Source: Molossus alvarezi (taxonomy: Eukaryota > Chordata > Mammalia > Chiroptera > Molossidae). Taken from it: a stretch of DNA of 64,000 nt. The position numbers were made by a program, and so were the translations under genes. The stretch is from the NCBI GenBank assembly GCA_037176705.1, contig CM073905.1, positions 27,870,986-27,934,985 on the forward strand. The letters are read 5' to 3'. A model generated the notes under the pieces. It saw only the letters and a list, made by a program, of their open reading frames with translations, did not search any database and had not been told where the DNA came from. Shown one piece after another: positions 20,421 through 64,000 of the stretch (position 1 is the stretch's first letter; each line of letters begins with the position of its first letter).

Positions 20421-20998
20421 AGTGTAATGGATAATTTAGAGCCTCTATCCAAAAAGTTCCAGTCAGTGGATGGGAGCAGCTGTGCTCTAAATAACAGAAT
20501 AAGTTACACATAAAACAAAACTTATTCAATTTAATGGATTGTCTTGCATTCTGGAATCATGTACCTTTGGCTTTTTTAGTGTTAAAATGACCCTTTAAAA
20601 AATGAAAGGCTCTCTTAGTGCTGGGCTCAAGGTAGATACTCATGTTTGGTTTTTCCCTCAAGTCTTGGCAAAATAAAAGTGAACTGCTTGGTGTTGGCTT
20701 CCCATATATTGTGGACTGCCCCAGAAAATTCAAATATCTAGGAACCTTTGACTTAGAGGATGCCTGGTTTGCATTAGAGCTTTATGGATGGGATCGAGTC
20801 ATGCTTTGTTCATTTGTTAAACAATTACAGAACCCATACCCTATGCTACACACTGTACTCTCCCTTAAGAAAATGTAATTACTTAATACAGGAAAAAGCA
20901 TCGTTGCTCTTGGTGAATTGCATGAAAAGAGCCGATAGGAAGTTGGGACTTGTGCCAGGAGAGCTATTAGCACTTTAGAAGGTGCTGGAGAGCCTTGA

Positions 20999-64000
<43,002 letters not shown>

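Overview
The window is mammalian nuclear DNA, almost certainly from a bat. The evidence is about 27 copies or fragments of the tRNA-derived Ves SINE, a family known from bats, in several subtypes. Many keep A-box and B-box motifs, a pyrimidine-rich middle, an A-rich tail and exact target-site duplications. Older mammalian repeats (MIR, L2, MER5-type, MER20-type, Tigger-type) fill in around them. Genes are spread over many short exons with GT..AG introns. No bacterial, plasmid or CRISPR-like content was seen.

Two protein-coding genes lie head to head. On the minus strand is the 5' end of KCTD10, a BTB/POZ adaptor for CUL3 ubiquitin ligases. Exon 1 holds only the ATG (14422-14424), exon 2 is at 7787-8000, and intron 2 runs off the left edge. 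On the plus strand is UBE3B, a calmodulin-binding HECT-type E3 ligase. It has two inferred noncoding 5' exons near 14.8 and 18.8 kb and 26 coding exons from 21131 to the right edge. The joined exons give one uninterrupted frame of 1030 codons plus 1 nt, with every splice phase consistent. The window stops inside the C-terminal HECT lobe, a few codons before the expected catalytic cysteine. A GC-rich shared promoter at about 14.43-14.83 kb separates the genes and carries GC boxes, ETS-like sites, an inverted CCAAT box and a YY1-type motif.

Layout: 0-4 kb is an old L1 copy (ORF2 and 3' end) broken by Ves SINEs, inside KCTD10 intron 2. 4-7.8 kb is the rest of that intron. 8.0-14.4 kb is KCTD10 intron 1, rich in MER5-type elements. 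14.4-15.3 kb is the CpG-rich promoter. 15-21 kb is the UBE3B leader region, with a stacked SINE cluster at 19.6-20.4 kb. 21-64 kb is the UBE3B coding region. Both genes act in ubiquitin ligation, but sharing a promoter does not by itself show functional coupling.

No new biological system was found. The points most worth a second look are a possible chained uORF arrangement in the UBE3B leader, a displaced L1 segment flanked by a 13-bp direct repeat, the stacked SINE insertions, a 24-G run beside a UBE3B splice donor, a tandem duplication just upstream of exon 17, and acceptor-like motifs in antisense Ves copies. Recognition of gene and repeat families is from memory of the families, with no search run.
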